From Actinidia chinensis (Eukaryota; Streptophyta; Magnoliopsida; Ericales; Actinidiaceae): a DNA stretch of 10,000 bases. The DNA lies in assembly GCA_009663005.1 (NCBI GenBank), contig VIGQ01001524.1, positions 10,001 through 20,000 on the forward strand, given 5' to 3'. The notes under the pieces were generated by a model. It was given only the letters and a program-made list of their open reading frames with translations, searched no databases and had not been told where the DNA came from. The translations under genes were made by a program, and so were the position numbers. Below are positions 1-7,504 of this stretch, in pieces; positions within the stretch are counted from its first letter, which is position 1; each line of letters begins with the position of its first letter.

Positions 1-165
1 AAGTAATGTCAAAATTATACTTTTTTATAAGTCCCATTAGACGTGATGGTTAATTAAAAAGTATAAAAATATATATATAAAAAATTAATATATATTTTAT
101 ATATTTTAATATATGTTTACACTTTTTGATATACTTTTTATACTGAGCAATAGACTTTTTCATCC
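1..165. other. AT-rich left edge, no gene
   Basis: Very AT-rich sequence, with runs of alternating A and T around 68-115. I see no gene, no terminal repeat and no recognisable element end. It is the flank into which the MITE starting at 169 inserted. Confidence 0.6.
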
Positions 166-167
166 TT

Positions 168-168
<1 letters not shown>

Positions 169-199
<31 letters not shown>

Positions 200-622
200 A
201 TAACTTTTAGAAGGATGATAAATTTTAGAAAGGGATAAGTTTTGGAGGGGGATAACTTTTAATTTTGTTTGGATACTTTTTAGAATGGTGATACGGGTGT
301 GGATAAGGAGTAAAATATCTAGAGAGAAACAAAATATAAATATCTTGATATTAAAAGTATATATTTTATTTTTTTTATATATATACAAAAAAATTAATAC
401 ATTTTTTCTCTTTATATATTTTTTTACTACTCTAAATCCCCCACCCCCTATCCCCCGGATAACTTTGCTTAGGGTCTAGCCACTTAAAAAATTATCCGTC
501 CTCTATCGCACCTGTCTGGGGAAAAAGTTATCGCCTCCAGATCCGCTCAGCCAAACGCCGGGAGAAGAAAATTATCCGGGGGAAAGTTATCCCCCCTCCT
601 AATCCACCAGTCAAACATGCCC
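169..622. mobile_element. Tourist-like MITE (PIF/Harbinger type), 454 bp
   Basis: The ends form long imperfect terminal inverted repeats of about 42 bp. The left end begins GGGCCCGTTTGGCTGGAGGA; the right end, read in reverse complement, begins GGGCATGTTTGACTGGTGGA. Both continue into a G-rich run and then GGATAACTTT. The element is flanked on both sides by TTA (166-168 and 623-625), the 3 bp target duplication typical of PIF/Harbinger and Tourist MITEs. GGATAACTTTT-like motifs recur about four times under the left end, and mostly inverted under the right end, as expected of subterminal transposase-binding repeats. The centre (about 310-430) is AT-rich. There is no transposase frame, so any movement would need an enzyme supplied elsewhere. 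The arms have diverged, so it is probably not recent. The superfamily is inferred from the TTA duplication and the G-rich ends. Confidence 0.75.
522..559 (-). repeat. Internal extra copy of the MITE terminal arm
   Basis: Read on the minus strand, this stretch runs GGCGTTTGGCTGAGCGGAT and then on to a GGAGGCGATAACTTTT-like block. It therefore resembles the left terminus at 169-205 more closely in its CGTTTGGCTG core than the true right terminus does. It lies about 60 bp inside the right end and gives the element two right-arm copies in the same orientation. This could be an internal duplication of the arm, or the remains of a second MITE nested in the first; no separate target duplication is visible to decide. 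Confidence 0.6.
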
Positions 623-785
623 TTAAATGTTAGCATTTTCTTTATTTTATTAATATTACTATTTGGAAATACGATAAAAAATATCGAGACAAAAAAGATA
701 AAATTAAATTTTGAACGTCCTTCGAAAGTATACAAAAAATGACTCTTTAAAGTGTTGGCCATTTCAGATAGTTTTTTTTTGTTGC

Positions 786-935
786 GTTGGTTTCGATTTT
801 TTTGTGTTTTTTGTGAATATTTTTTATCATTTGATTAAAAATTTATATTTTTTTTGGCTTCCTTATGACAGAGACTTTTGAAACTATAAAAATTTTCATC
901 TAATTTCAAATATGTTTACTAAAAAAATATTTTTA
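786..935. repeat. AT-rich dispersed repeat, copy 1
   Basis: This segment aligns with 7062-7215 in the same orientation. The shared landmarks, in order, are TTTTTTGTGTTTT, ATCATTTGAT followed by AAAA, a T-run followed by a short C/T-rich block, an AAAATGTAAAA-like block, TAATTT, and GTTCACTAAA (here GTTTACTAAA). The right side beyond it (about 1000-1050), in reverse complement, again reads as T-runs with GTTTGGAGTTACG, so the whole unit may be a fold-back element of about 270 bp. No coding capacity is visible. The class is unknown to me. Confidence 0.55.
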
Positions 936-940
936 CTCTA

Positions 941-974
<34 letters not shown>

Positions 975-1107
975 CAAGTTTAATCGCTATAGATCGAAAA
1001 AACTTGAAAAACAAAAACCTAAAAAAGCCTCAAAAAAACGTAACTCCAAACGTGATTGATAGGAAAATACAATTTGAGTGCCCAAAAAATGTGTATGGCA
1101 TAGCAGT
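936..1107. other. AT-rich DNA beyond repeat copy 1
   Basis: A-rich runs, no gene. The part at 1000-1052 may be the inverted right arm of the repeat that begins at 786. An open frame starting at 1004 is only a by-product of A-rich sequence: its translation is Lys/Asn-rich and without motifs. Confidence 0.4.
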
Positions 1108-1295
1108 GGTGGCTCAGAATTTTTTTATAAGGGTGTCATTTAAAAATTTAAATACAAATTTTATTAATGGAGTCAAATATATATTTTTTTTATGGATTAA
1201 AACTTTTTAAAAAATTAATATATCACACTAAAAAAAAAAATTTGAAGATTTTCAAAGGCTGATGGGGTCAGCCTCTTATGTGCAGCGCCCTTGTG
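1108..1295. mobile_element. Short dispersed element, GTGGCGGAGC type, copy 1
   Basis: It begins AGCAGTGGTGGCTCAG, then AAGGGTGTCATTTAAA. It ends with GATGGGGTCAGCCTC and GTGCAGCGCCCTTG. This layout (a GTGGCGGAGCC-like start, AGGGGTGTCAAA, an AT-rich middle, then GGGGTCA...GACCCC-like and a GGCTCCGCC-like end) is a pattern I recognise from many plant genomes. The copy is decayed, the ends are not sharp and I found no clear target duplication. It is non-coding. The assignment rests on memory of the family pattern plus a similar layout at 1617-1865. Confidence 0.35.
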
Positions 1296-1616
1296 CATTA
1301 GTTGGAGAGTGCTCGGTGAGGATGAATACGATTTTGTTCACCCACTAAAATTAAAATAGTATTACTCCCTTTTTCAACGATGTTTCCGATTAGAAGTGGA
1401 TTTAAATCCACTGTGATATAAATGGAAAAAATCATGGATCAGGTTTACCAACATGTAGATTGATGGTTAATATACAAGTTTGTCATAACCTTTCAAGTTT
1501 TCATGATCTTCGTTATGAATGAAAATGTATTAGTTATGACTTCAAATGTTTAATCAAATCAAAGTGAGCCCAGGCCCCAGCCTAGGATCAAATTAAAATG
1601 GTCCCTACCTTATGAG
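1296..1616. other. Unclassified spacer with an 18 bp palindrome
   Basis: No gene and no recognised element. A perfect 18 bp palindrome, AGTGGATTTAAATCCACT, lies at 1395-1412. Near 1568-1586 there is a small GC-rich patch, GAGCCCAGGCCCCAGCC. The stretch lies between two elements of the same dispersed type. Confidence 0.5.
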
Positions 1617-1865
1617 CGGTGGCAGAACTTAAGCTCAGTAAGATCAAGAACTTAGGTTCAGTAAGATCAAAATTATCATAACTTACATCCAACGAGGTCA
1701 AAATTACTAAAATTTATGATTAACGGAGTCAAAATTATAGAATTTAGAACAATTATTATTTTTCTGTGAAATCAAAATTATATTTATAATAAATTATATT
1801 AAAAATAATAGTATAATTTATTTTTTTCAGGGGTGTCGGTGTCAATTAACACATTTGCCTAGTGT
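1617..1865. mobile_element. Short dispersed element, GTGGCGGAGC type, copy 2
   Basis: It starts GCGGTGGCAGAACTT and, after an AT-rich middle holding several GGTCAAAATTA-like repeats, ends CAGGGGTGTCGGTGTCAATT and CTAGTGTGGACC. The last two blocks fit the AGGGGTGTCA...TGACACC and GTGGCTCCGCC ends known from this plant repeat pattern. The middle is internally repetitive, including the tandem duplication at 1624-1669. It has the same orientation as the copy at 1108-1295 but shares little of the middle. No target duplication was found. Confidence 0.3.
1624..1669 (+). repeat. 23 bp tandem duplication
   Basis: Two adjacent 23 bp units (1624-1646 and 1647-1669) differ at two positions. Each ends TTCAGTAAGATCA or CTCAGTAAGATCA. 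Looser relatives of the unit (GGTCAAAATTACTAAAA and GAGTCAAAATTATAGAA) follow at about 1695-1740, so the whole patch may have grown by repeated slippage. Confidence 0.8.
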
Positions 1866-1941
1866 GGACCCAGGCGATGAGGTTTGGGAGCTTGAGGTGA
1901 GCCAAAGTGGCCTGATTATTAAAGCCTCGGGATGTTTTTAG

Positions 1942-2744
1942 GGGGTGTCCAAAAAAATTCGAAAACTGAGTGAACCGAACCGAACCGATAGAAACCGTGC
2001 ATTTTGGATTGGTTAGTGGTTAATGGTTAGGTTTCTGGTTTTTAAAAATTAGAACCGGTTAAATTGGTTCGGTTACCGGTTTTTATTTCAAACGTAGGTT
2101 CGAAACCGAACCGAAAACGAAATCGATTATATATATATGTATATATATATACATATACGCGATATTAATTTTCTGAACATTTAATTTATACCTACAGTGA
2201 TTACTTAGTTTCTGCTAACAAAATTTTTTCACTTCCATGGATATTAGGATTACCATCCATTTTTCATCAAAAACATTTCACATTCTTTCTCTATTCAAGA
2301 TTTTTATCAGTTAATTTTTCTTTTATGATCCATTATGTAATTCTTTTTTAGTTTTCATTTATCCTTTTTTGTGTTATCCATTATGCAATTCTAAACTTTT
2401 ATGAGGTTAATTTTAATTGCAATAGAGAGTTGATTGATGTAATATCATTTAAGGAGTCAATCTATTGAACTATTTTTATACTAATTTTGTCATGATTGAA
2501 GCATTAATGAAGTTATGGTTATTTAAAAAAATAATTTGTTGTAATTTTATATTTTATAAAAAATTAAAATATTTTGAAATCTTGAACGAGAACCGAACCA
2601 GAACCGAACCGATAAGGCGGATCGGTTTTGGTTTGGTTCTATATTTGTTAATGGTAGTCCGTTCTCATTTTTTCAGACCCGTGTTAAACATGGAGTGGTA
2701 CTGGAATTCTTATGGAACCGGCCAATCCGGACCATGGACACCCC
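1942..2744. mobile_element. AACCGAACC-rich non-autonomous element, 803 bp
   Basis: The ends are a perfect 10 bp inverted repeat: GGGGTGTCCA at 1942-1951 and TGGACACCCC at 2735-2744. Just inside both ends are clusters of AACCGAACC/GGTTCGG motifs in both orientations (1971-2125 and 2586-2640), and the 14-mer GAACCGAACCGATA occurs in both clusters (1977-1990 and 2601-2614). The middle is AT-rich. Elements with GGGTGTCC...GGACACCC ends and AACCGAACC subterminal arrays are common in plants and look like non-autonomous DNA transposons. I see no clear target duplication, so the superfamily is left open. A 100-codon frame from 2465 crosses the right arm and has no protein motif; it is a translation of the repeat. 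There is no transposase. Confidence 0.6.
2134..2157. repeat. 24 bp perfect AT palindrome
   Basis: An alternating TA run is interrupted symmetrically by ATGT and ACAT, giving a perfect 24 bp palindrome. It lies just inside the left AACCGAACC array of the element at 1942-2744 and may be a slippage product of an (AT)n tract. Confidence 0.75.
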
Positions 2745-3310
2745 AGATATCTTCAGGTTTGGCTTAGTTAATTTATATATTATATTAGCTGTTGTATTTT
2801 TGAGTTTTTTTGTTAATTGCTTTTCATTGCCTTGTTTTTTCTTCACAATTTAATTAAATTATATATATATATTTTAATTATTTTTTTACGATGAATAGAA
2901 ATATGAAATATAATTAAAAAATTGGTTCGATTGGAAAAACACTCTAAAAGACAAAAAAAATGACTAATTTGTCGAGTAAAAAATAATTTTTTTTATCTTT
3001 TGTAACACTTTTTCCTAAATTAAATAAGGAATTTTTACATTGTAGCCTTCTCTTGATCGTTTAAAGGAATTAAAAATGATAAATTTTTTGACAAATAATG
3101 AACAAAAATTCACAAAAGTGACAAAAATCAAGAACTAAAACAAGTTAAAAAAAATCTCCAAAATTAGAAAGAGTTGAGATGAAAGGAGGGAGGGGAAGAG
3201 TGATTCGTTTTTTAAAATTTGAGTTAATAATTTTGGAATCTCATTTAACTCCAATTTATTAGTTTTTTCAACTAATTAAAATCCTAAACCCAATTTGTCC
3301 CCAAAAAAAA
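2745..3310. other. AT-rich spacer, no gene
   Basis: Long A and T runs and a short (AT)n run at about 2857-2875. A 20 nt pure-purine tract lies at 3181-3200 (GGAGGGAGGGG core). ATTCGTTTTTT at 3203-3213 is matched in inverted orientation at 3305-3315, but without further arms or a target duplication. No coding frame, RNA gene or recognisable element is supported. Confidence 0.5.
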
Positions 3311-3373
3311 CGAATGTTGCGCGGGTGGTTAACACGATTTCCGAAACAGTTCAATTGGAAAATTTCATTTCAG

Positions 3374-3444
3374 TGGCCCAGTTAAGACATCTTTATTTCA
3401 AGGGTACGTTAACAAACTAAAGATCCATAGTCAATAGTTCGAGC
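3374..3444 (+). other. Possible tRNA-derived SINE head (A box and B box)
   Basis: TGGCCCAGTTAA at 3374-3385 resembles a tRNA A box that has lost a few bases, and AGTTCGAGC at 3436-3444 resembles a B box (consensus GGTTCGANNCC, about 8 of 11 positions). The 62 bp between the starts of the two boxes is longer than in most tRNAs but possible for a tRNA with a long variable arm or for a SINE. No cloverleaf can be drawn with confidence and no poly-A tail or flanking duplication was found. It may be a decayed SINE 5' end or chance. Confidence 0.25.
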
Positions 3445-3499
3445 AAACCGCATCGAGGACATTTAAAATAAAATCACTAAATATACGCTCTTAAAAAAT

Positions 3500-3960
3500 A
3501 TATTCACCGATCACCACAAACTGCACCACCCCCATCACCACTACCAACCCCCACCAGTACCAACCCCACCCCACAAAATCACCCACCACTTACACCAATC
3601 AATACTTACTATCATTTTCACATGTTGCCAGCAATGAATCAGCACTATCACCCTCAATACTACCTATAATTGTCGTCGCGCTCCCACCATACCAACAACA
3701 GTAATCCCACTGCGAATTTTCAGAGTTAGATATTGAGAAGTTTCACCACTTACACATTGTAAAATCACATATAACCCTCTCATCTGTCACACGCAACAAT
3801 TGAGTTTCATAATCCGCGGACCGCCACAATCACTACACCAACCACACAAGAATCCCATAAATAACTATTGTCACAAATCACTACCAATAATGCCCATCAA
3901 CCACTGCCAATAAAACTTATGCAATCACCGCCGCGCTACCACTATTTCATTGTGAAATTT
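3500..3960. repeat. C/A-rich, G-poor cryptic repeat tract
   Basis: For about 460 bp the + strand is dominated by CCA, CAC, ACC and ATC triplets with very few G, in sharp contrast to the surrounding AT-rich DNA. The densest part is 3505-3600, which reads as broken CACCAC and CCACC repeats. It looks like a decayed (CCA)n-type array or the internal part of an element with that composition. Frames that would give Pro/Thr/His-rich peptides are all broken by stops, so it is not a proline-rich protein gene. No element ends were recognised. Confidence 0.6.
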
Positions 3961-4360
3961 TACATCACGAAACTCGAAAACTACTCATGAATAATGGAAG
4001 AGAAGAGAACTATAAATGTGACCACAATAATTTGTCAATATAAAAAAATTACTTTAATTTTGAAATACTAATTCCTTAGTCAGTCTCTAAATACTTGTCA
4101 TTAATTATCACATAACAAATACATGCTAAAAAAAAAATATATGTTTTTGATCTCGAATCGTATCTACGCTAAAAATCAAACTTTTAAGTTTTAACAATTA
4201 TGGTCATTGATATTACTAGAACTTGTTTTGTTATTAGTATTTATAAAAAAAAAAAAAAACACGTCTAATTTTGTTTCGTTGATGAGTAAATTCCATTCTA
4301 AATTCTATTAGAGTTTAAATGAAAAGTGAAATTTATCAATTTTAAAGTGCTTGAATACAA
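3961..4360. other. AT-rich spacer with A15 run
   Basis: No gene or element end seen. A 15-base A run lies at 4245-4259. It could be a retroposon tail, but nothing recognisable lies upstream and no flanking duplication is visible. Confidence 0.5.
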
Positions 4361-4401
4361 TATTATAATATATATATATATATATATATAATATATATAT
4401 A
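4361..4401. repeat. (AT)n microsatellite
   Basis: A pure AT run of 23 nt (4368-4390) is followed after a one-base phase slip by another AT run to 4401. It is a likely length-variable site. Confidence 0.9.
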
Positions 4402-5050
4402 AAGTTGGCCAAAAAATCACTTTTTATGTTTTCATACAAAAAAATTTTGCGATATTGAATAGGGATTTCTTTTGATTGATAGAATCTAATTGAGAAAGAT
4501 TCTAAAATAAACTTTTTACTAGAGAAGAAATTTATTCTATTTCTCTGTATTTAAAATTATGTTTGTAAGTACCAATTGAGTGATAGGGGAAAGGGCCTGG
4601 TTAAATATGACCGAGATTATTCCACATGTTCAACACCCGTTATCAATCTCATTTGCGAATAACACAAACTGCCTTAATTTTTTTTTTTAGGTGTTCATAA
4701 TTGCAAGTTTCAATCGGTGATATTTTGTAGATTCAATTTGCAGGAGATTTTATTAAAATAGAAAATGTTAGTACAAAAGGACGGGGTATGAAAACAACCG
4801 TTATAAAACCATTTTTAAATTTTATTAATACAAAACTATAAAAAAAATGCCACATCATCAACATTCTCGGCGGTGCAGTTGCTTCAAGTCCAAGTGGGTT
4901 GTTTGTAATGGGGGAATTGTAATCTTGCCCAGAGAAAGAAAAGACTTATTAGATAATTATCCTACGCGAAGACTTAGACTAGTCCAATAAAAAGACCCCT
5001 AACATAAGTATTTTTTTTTATTATTTAAATGATGCCAAAGTTGTTACAAC
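4402..5050. other. Unclassified spacer, no gene
   Basis: AT-rich with a few mixed-composition patches (about 4590-4670, 4780-4800 and 4850-4990). I see no terminal inverted repeats, no tRNA-like boxes and no coding frame. The patches may be old transposon remnants. Confidence 0.45.
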
Positions 5051-5288
5051 TAGGGTTGTTCACAGTTTAGATTGATGCGATTTTAATGAAAATATTAAAA
5101 CACCAATTGATCCTATATTAAAAAAAATCCTACTAATTGTAAGAAGAAATTACAAGTTTAATTAAACGACTTAGTAGAAACGTTGCAATCGAACGAAACC
5201 GAATAGTAAAATACGGTTTGCATCCAGTTCGCTTCACAATTCTAAATTATCCTTACATCATTAAATATTCAGGCGGAGTGCATTCACC
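5051..5288. mobile_element. Possible MITE remnant with TAGGGTTGTTCAC end
   Basis: The stretch opens with TAGGGTTGTTCACAGTTTAG, close to a known plant MITE terminus pattern (TAGGGTTGTTCACGGTTTGG). It closes with GCGGAGTGCATTCACC, which could be a heavily decayed inverted end. ACGAAACCGAA and ACGGTTTGCAT inside fit the AACCGAA/CGGTTTG subterminal motifs of that pattern. The right end is uncertain and no target duplication was found. It is non-coding. Confidence 0.3.
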
Positions 5289-5378
5289 AAATGGTTCTGA
5301 ATTGTATTGTAATTTAAATTTCTTGACACTCTTAAAAAAAATAAAAAAATTATGTGGGGTATTTGCAATTATTTTTTT

Positions 5379-5552
5379 AGTAGTTTTTTTAGCTTTTAGC
5401 TATAAAAAAATACTTTTTAAGTGGCTGTGACGGAGCTTTTTAAATAAAAAAATAATTATTTTTAGATTTTTTTATGAAAAAGAACTATTTTTTGGAAGCT
5501 ACTCAATCCATGCTTCTCACTTCTACTTCTATTTAGTACTAAATATAGAAGT
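5379..5552. repeat. AAGCTT-rich dispersed repeat remnant
   Basis: It contains AGTTTTTTTAGCTTTTAGC, GGAGCTTTTTAAA, GGAAGCTACTCAATCC and ACTTCTACTTCT, a series typical of a common plant MITE-like repeat rich in AGCTTTT and AAGCTAC. It ends in an imperfect hairpin at 5525-5552 (ACTTCTATTTAG against CTAAATATAGAAGT, two unpaired bases). I could not place a left terminus or a target duplication. Confidence 0.35.
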
Positions 5553-6418
5553 AAAATGATAAAAACCCCATATTTATTTGATTAGTTACAAATATTACTC
5601 ATAAATAAATCAAAGGAAATCTTACTTTTTTTTTGAATCATTGTCTCTCTGCGGGCGAGCTTCACACATATTTTCTCTTTTTAGTTGTTAAATTTCTTGA
5701 ACATGGTGAAGTTTTTTTTGCCGTAGAGTAATAATATATTTTTAATTAGAAAGTAAAGAATTTTTAAATTGTTAATAAATTAGGTAATGGAGTATAGAGA
5801 AATTCATAAAAAAAAACTATTTTAAGTTTTTCAACATACACATCCCAGTGGCTTAACCCCCCCCCTCATTATAATCCACAAACAATTGCAACCCACCCAC
5901 TTTACGCAAAAATTTGTTTAATAACTAAAATCAAAAATTTCTCTAGGATGAAGCATGAAAAAATTCTTTTGTACAGCCAATTGCAAACACCTCCTATAAT
6001 GTAGCTTATATTATACTTTACAACCATTTTTTATCCCCCACCGGTTCACTGTTCACAAGTCTAAGCAAACAATAATTTTAGATTTTTTTTTAATGTCATA
6101 CTGTTCACGACACCCATTTTTGGAACACCCTGCAACTGTCCCACGCACATTTCTATTTTTGCGTATATATAAATATGTACGTCATAGACAATGCATGTTA
6201 TATCTAATAAAAATGCAAATATATTATTGTTATATACCAATTTCTGCAAATTTCCTTTGAATTGCAAGCTTGATATATTTGTGTTCCAAATATTGATAAG
6301 ACTTATCGTATATTTAGGATTTGATATTAAGATGAGTTTTACTGATAAGGATTACTTGTGGTTTAACTATTTCTTATCTCTAATAGCCTATAAACGTGAT
6401 TGTATCTGGTAACTATTT
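5553..6418. other. AT-rich spacer, no gene
   Basis: A 9-base C run lies at 5857-5865. ACTGTTCAC occurs twice, at 6048-6056 and 6100-6108, 52 bp apart, in a more C-rich patch at about 6030-6150. Overlapping open frames on both strands at 6061-6412 are AT-biased, lack motifs and contradict each other, so no gene is called. Confidence 0.45.
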
Positions 6419-6520
6419 GAGTAAGTAAAAATAGTACTGTTGAATTCAGAGAGTGAAAATAGTACTATTGATTTCTCCCACGTATATATCTATTGAGTGA
6501 GTGATAAATAATACTGTTGA
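6419..6520 (+). repeat. Three-unit degenerate repeat
   Basis: Three related blocks follow each other: 6419-6443, 6449-6471 and 6495-6520. Each has a GAGTGAGTGA-like start, an A-rich link, and AATAGTACTGTTGA or a one- or two-base variant. Units 2 and 3 are both followed by a C/T-rich stretch ending in CACGT. The spacing (about 30 then 46 bp) is uneven because unit 2 has an extra CACGTATATATCTATT stretch after it. The block is non-coding and resembles internal repeats seen in plant transposons. Confidence 0.6.
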
Positions 6521-7061
6521 TCTCTCTCACGTCTCCCTGTCTTATACTCTCGCGGGTTTCTATAATTTGAAACCATTTGGTGTGGTAATTTGAAAAAGAT
6601 GATCAAATATGTGTAGCTCAAAGGCCTTGTAAACTCAGCTGATCAAAGTTGTTATGTTTACGGCAATACGACACAATCTAACTGGACAAACAACATTTTC
6701 TAATTTAGTTTTGTGGGCGTTGGCGGAGAGAATAACTGGAAGTTTCTTAGTCCATGAAAACAACATATGTGATTCCCCAATCTGATAAAATTAATAACAC
6801 TTTTTAACTCTCATTATTTAATTATGTGGTTCTAAACATCCCCATCCGATATATATGTATATGTGAAAATTTCACTTTGTTCCTTGTAGTTGGATGAATC
6901 ATCACCGACAGTAACCTCATGTAGTTGTGAACGAAATTCACACTACGTACACTGGTAACGACAAATGACAAAGTCCCCATTTTGCCCTCATTTTATGAAG
7001 AACCACTCAATCCAATTCTCATCATTCAGGCATAACTTGGGATTTAGGGAACCTTTTTGTG
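6521..7061. other. Unclassified spacer, no gene
   Basis: Mostly AT-rich with small GC patches (CTCTCGCGGG at about 6547 and GGGCGTTGGCGGAGAG at about 6715). No element ends, tRNA-like boxes or coding frame seen. Confidence 0.45.
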
Positions 7062-7215
7062 TTTGATTTTTTTTTGTGTTTTAGGGAACATTTTTCATCA
7101 TTTGATCAAAAGGTTGTACTTTTTCCATTTCTCTCGACAAGAAGAGTCGGAAAATGTAAAAAAATTATTTAATTTAAAAAAAAGTTCACTAAAGACAAAA
7201 AAAAAAATTGTACTC
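7062..7215. repeat. AT-rich dispersed repeat, copy 2
   Basis: This is the second copy of the repeat at 786-935, in the same orientation. It carries TTTTTTGTGTTTT, ATCATTTGATCAAAA, CTCTCGACAAGAAGAGTC, GGAAAATGTAAA and AGTTCACTAAAG in the matching order. It is less eroded in the CTCGACAAGA block than copy 1. Its left flank (7038-7061) reads ACTTGGGATTTAGGGAACC, and GTACTCCAAAGTGAAC closes the right side; these might be the true ends of the unit, but they are not clean inverted repeats. Confidence 0.55.
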
Positions 7216-7412
7216 CAAAGTGAACTTTAATAGAGAAAAAAGTGAGACTGGGACTTATGAATTGAACCAAGGTTGAGGAATAATGGTAGATTTTCTTTCT
7301 CTCTCTTGGTGCTTTTATGCTCAAGTTAAAGGCTTTTTTTGTCATAAATTGATAATGGGATAACTTATTTCAAGTTTCATTTGCGTAGCCCGCAGTTGTC
7401 ACCCACGAATTA
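7216..7412. other. AT-rich spacer, no gene
   Basis: Nothing recognisable apart from a C/T run near 7294-7307. It separates the dispersed repeat copy 2 from the tandem duplication. Confidence 0.45.
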
Positions 7413-7504
7413 ATACCTTCACCGGAAAACTTTAACTGTGTGAATTAGTCCAAAAAACATACCTTCACCGAAAAACTTTAACTGTGTGAATTATTCCAAA
7501 AACC
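7413..7504 (+). repeat. 46 bp tandem duplication
   Basis: Two adjacent 46 bp units (7413-7458 and 7459-7504) differ at only three positions. Each begins ATACCTTCACCG, passes through AACTTTAACTGTGTGAATTA and ends in a CCAAAAA run. ATAC at 7505-7508 may be the start of a lost third unit. The high identity suggests a fairly recent duplication compared with the decayed transposons around it. No protein frame runs through both units meaningfully. Confidence 0.9.

Noticed and set aside
50..388. 112-codon minus-strand open frame
   Set aside because: It crosses the left arm of the Tourist-like MITE, and its Ile/Lys/Tyr-rich translation is what AT-rich DNA gives by chance.
285..479. 64-codon plus-strand open frame
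   Set aside because: It lies inside the MITE; there is no motif and no match to a transposase.
1004..1210. 68-codon plus-strand open frame
   Set aside because: A-rich low-complexity sequence running across the edge of a dispersed repeat.
1364..1412. Stowaway-type MITE end (ACTCCCT)
   Set aside because: The match to the CTCCCTCCGT terminus stops after a few bases and no inverted partner was found.
2465..2767. 100-codon plus-strand open frame
   Set aside because: It is a translation through the right AACCGAACC arm of the 1942-2744 element; no protein motif is visible.
3203..3315. Small MITE bounded by ATTCGTTTTTT inverted repeats
   Set aside because: The match is only 11 bp, mostly T or A, with no target duplication.
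4245..4259. A15 run as a retroposon poly-A tail
   Set aside because: No recognisable retroposon body upstream and no flanking duplication; A runs are frequent here.
5218..5430. 70-codon open frame
   Set aside because: Its hydrophobic C-terminal stretch comes from T-rich repeat sequence, and no start context or conserved motif supports it.
6061..6412. Overlapping open frames on both strands
   Set aside because: Two contradictory AT-biased frames without motifs; neither has supporting context.
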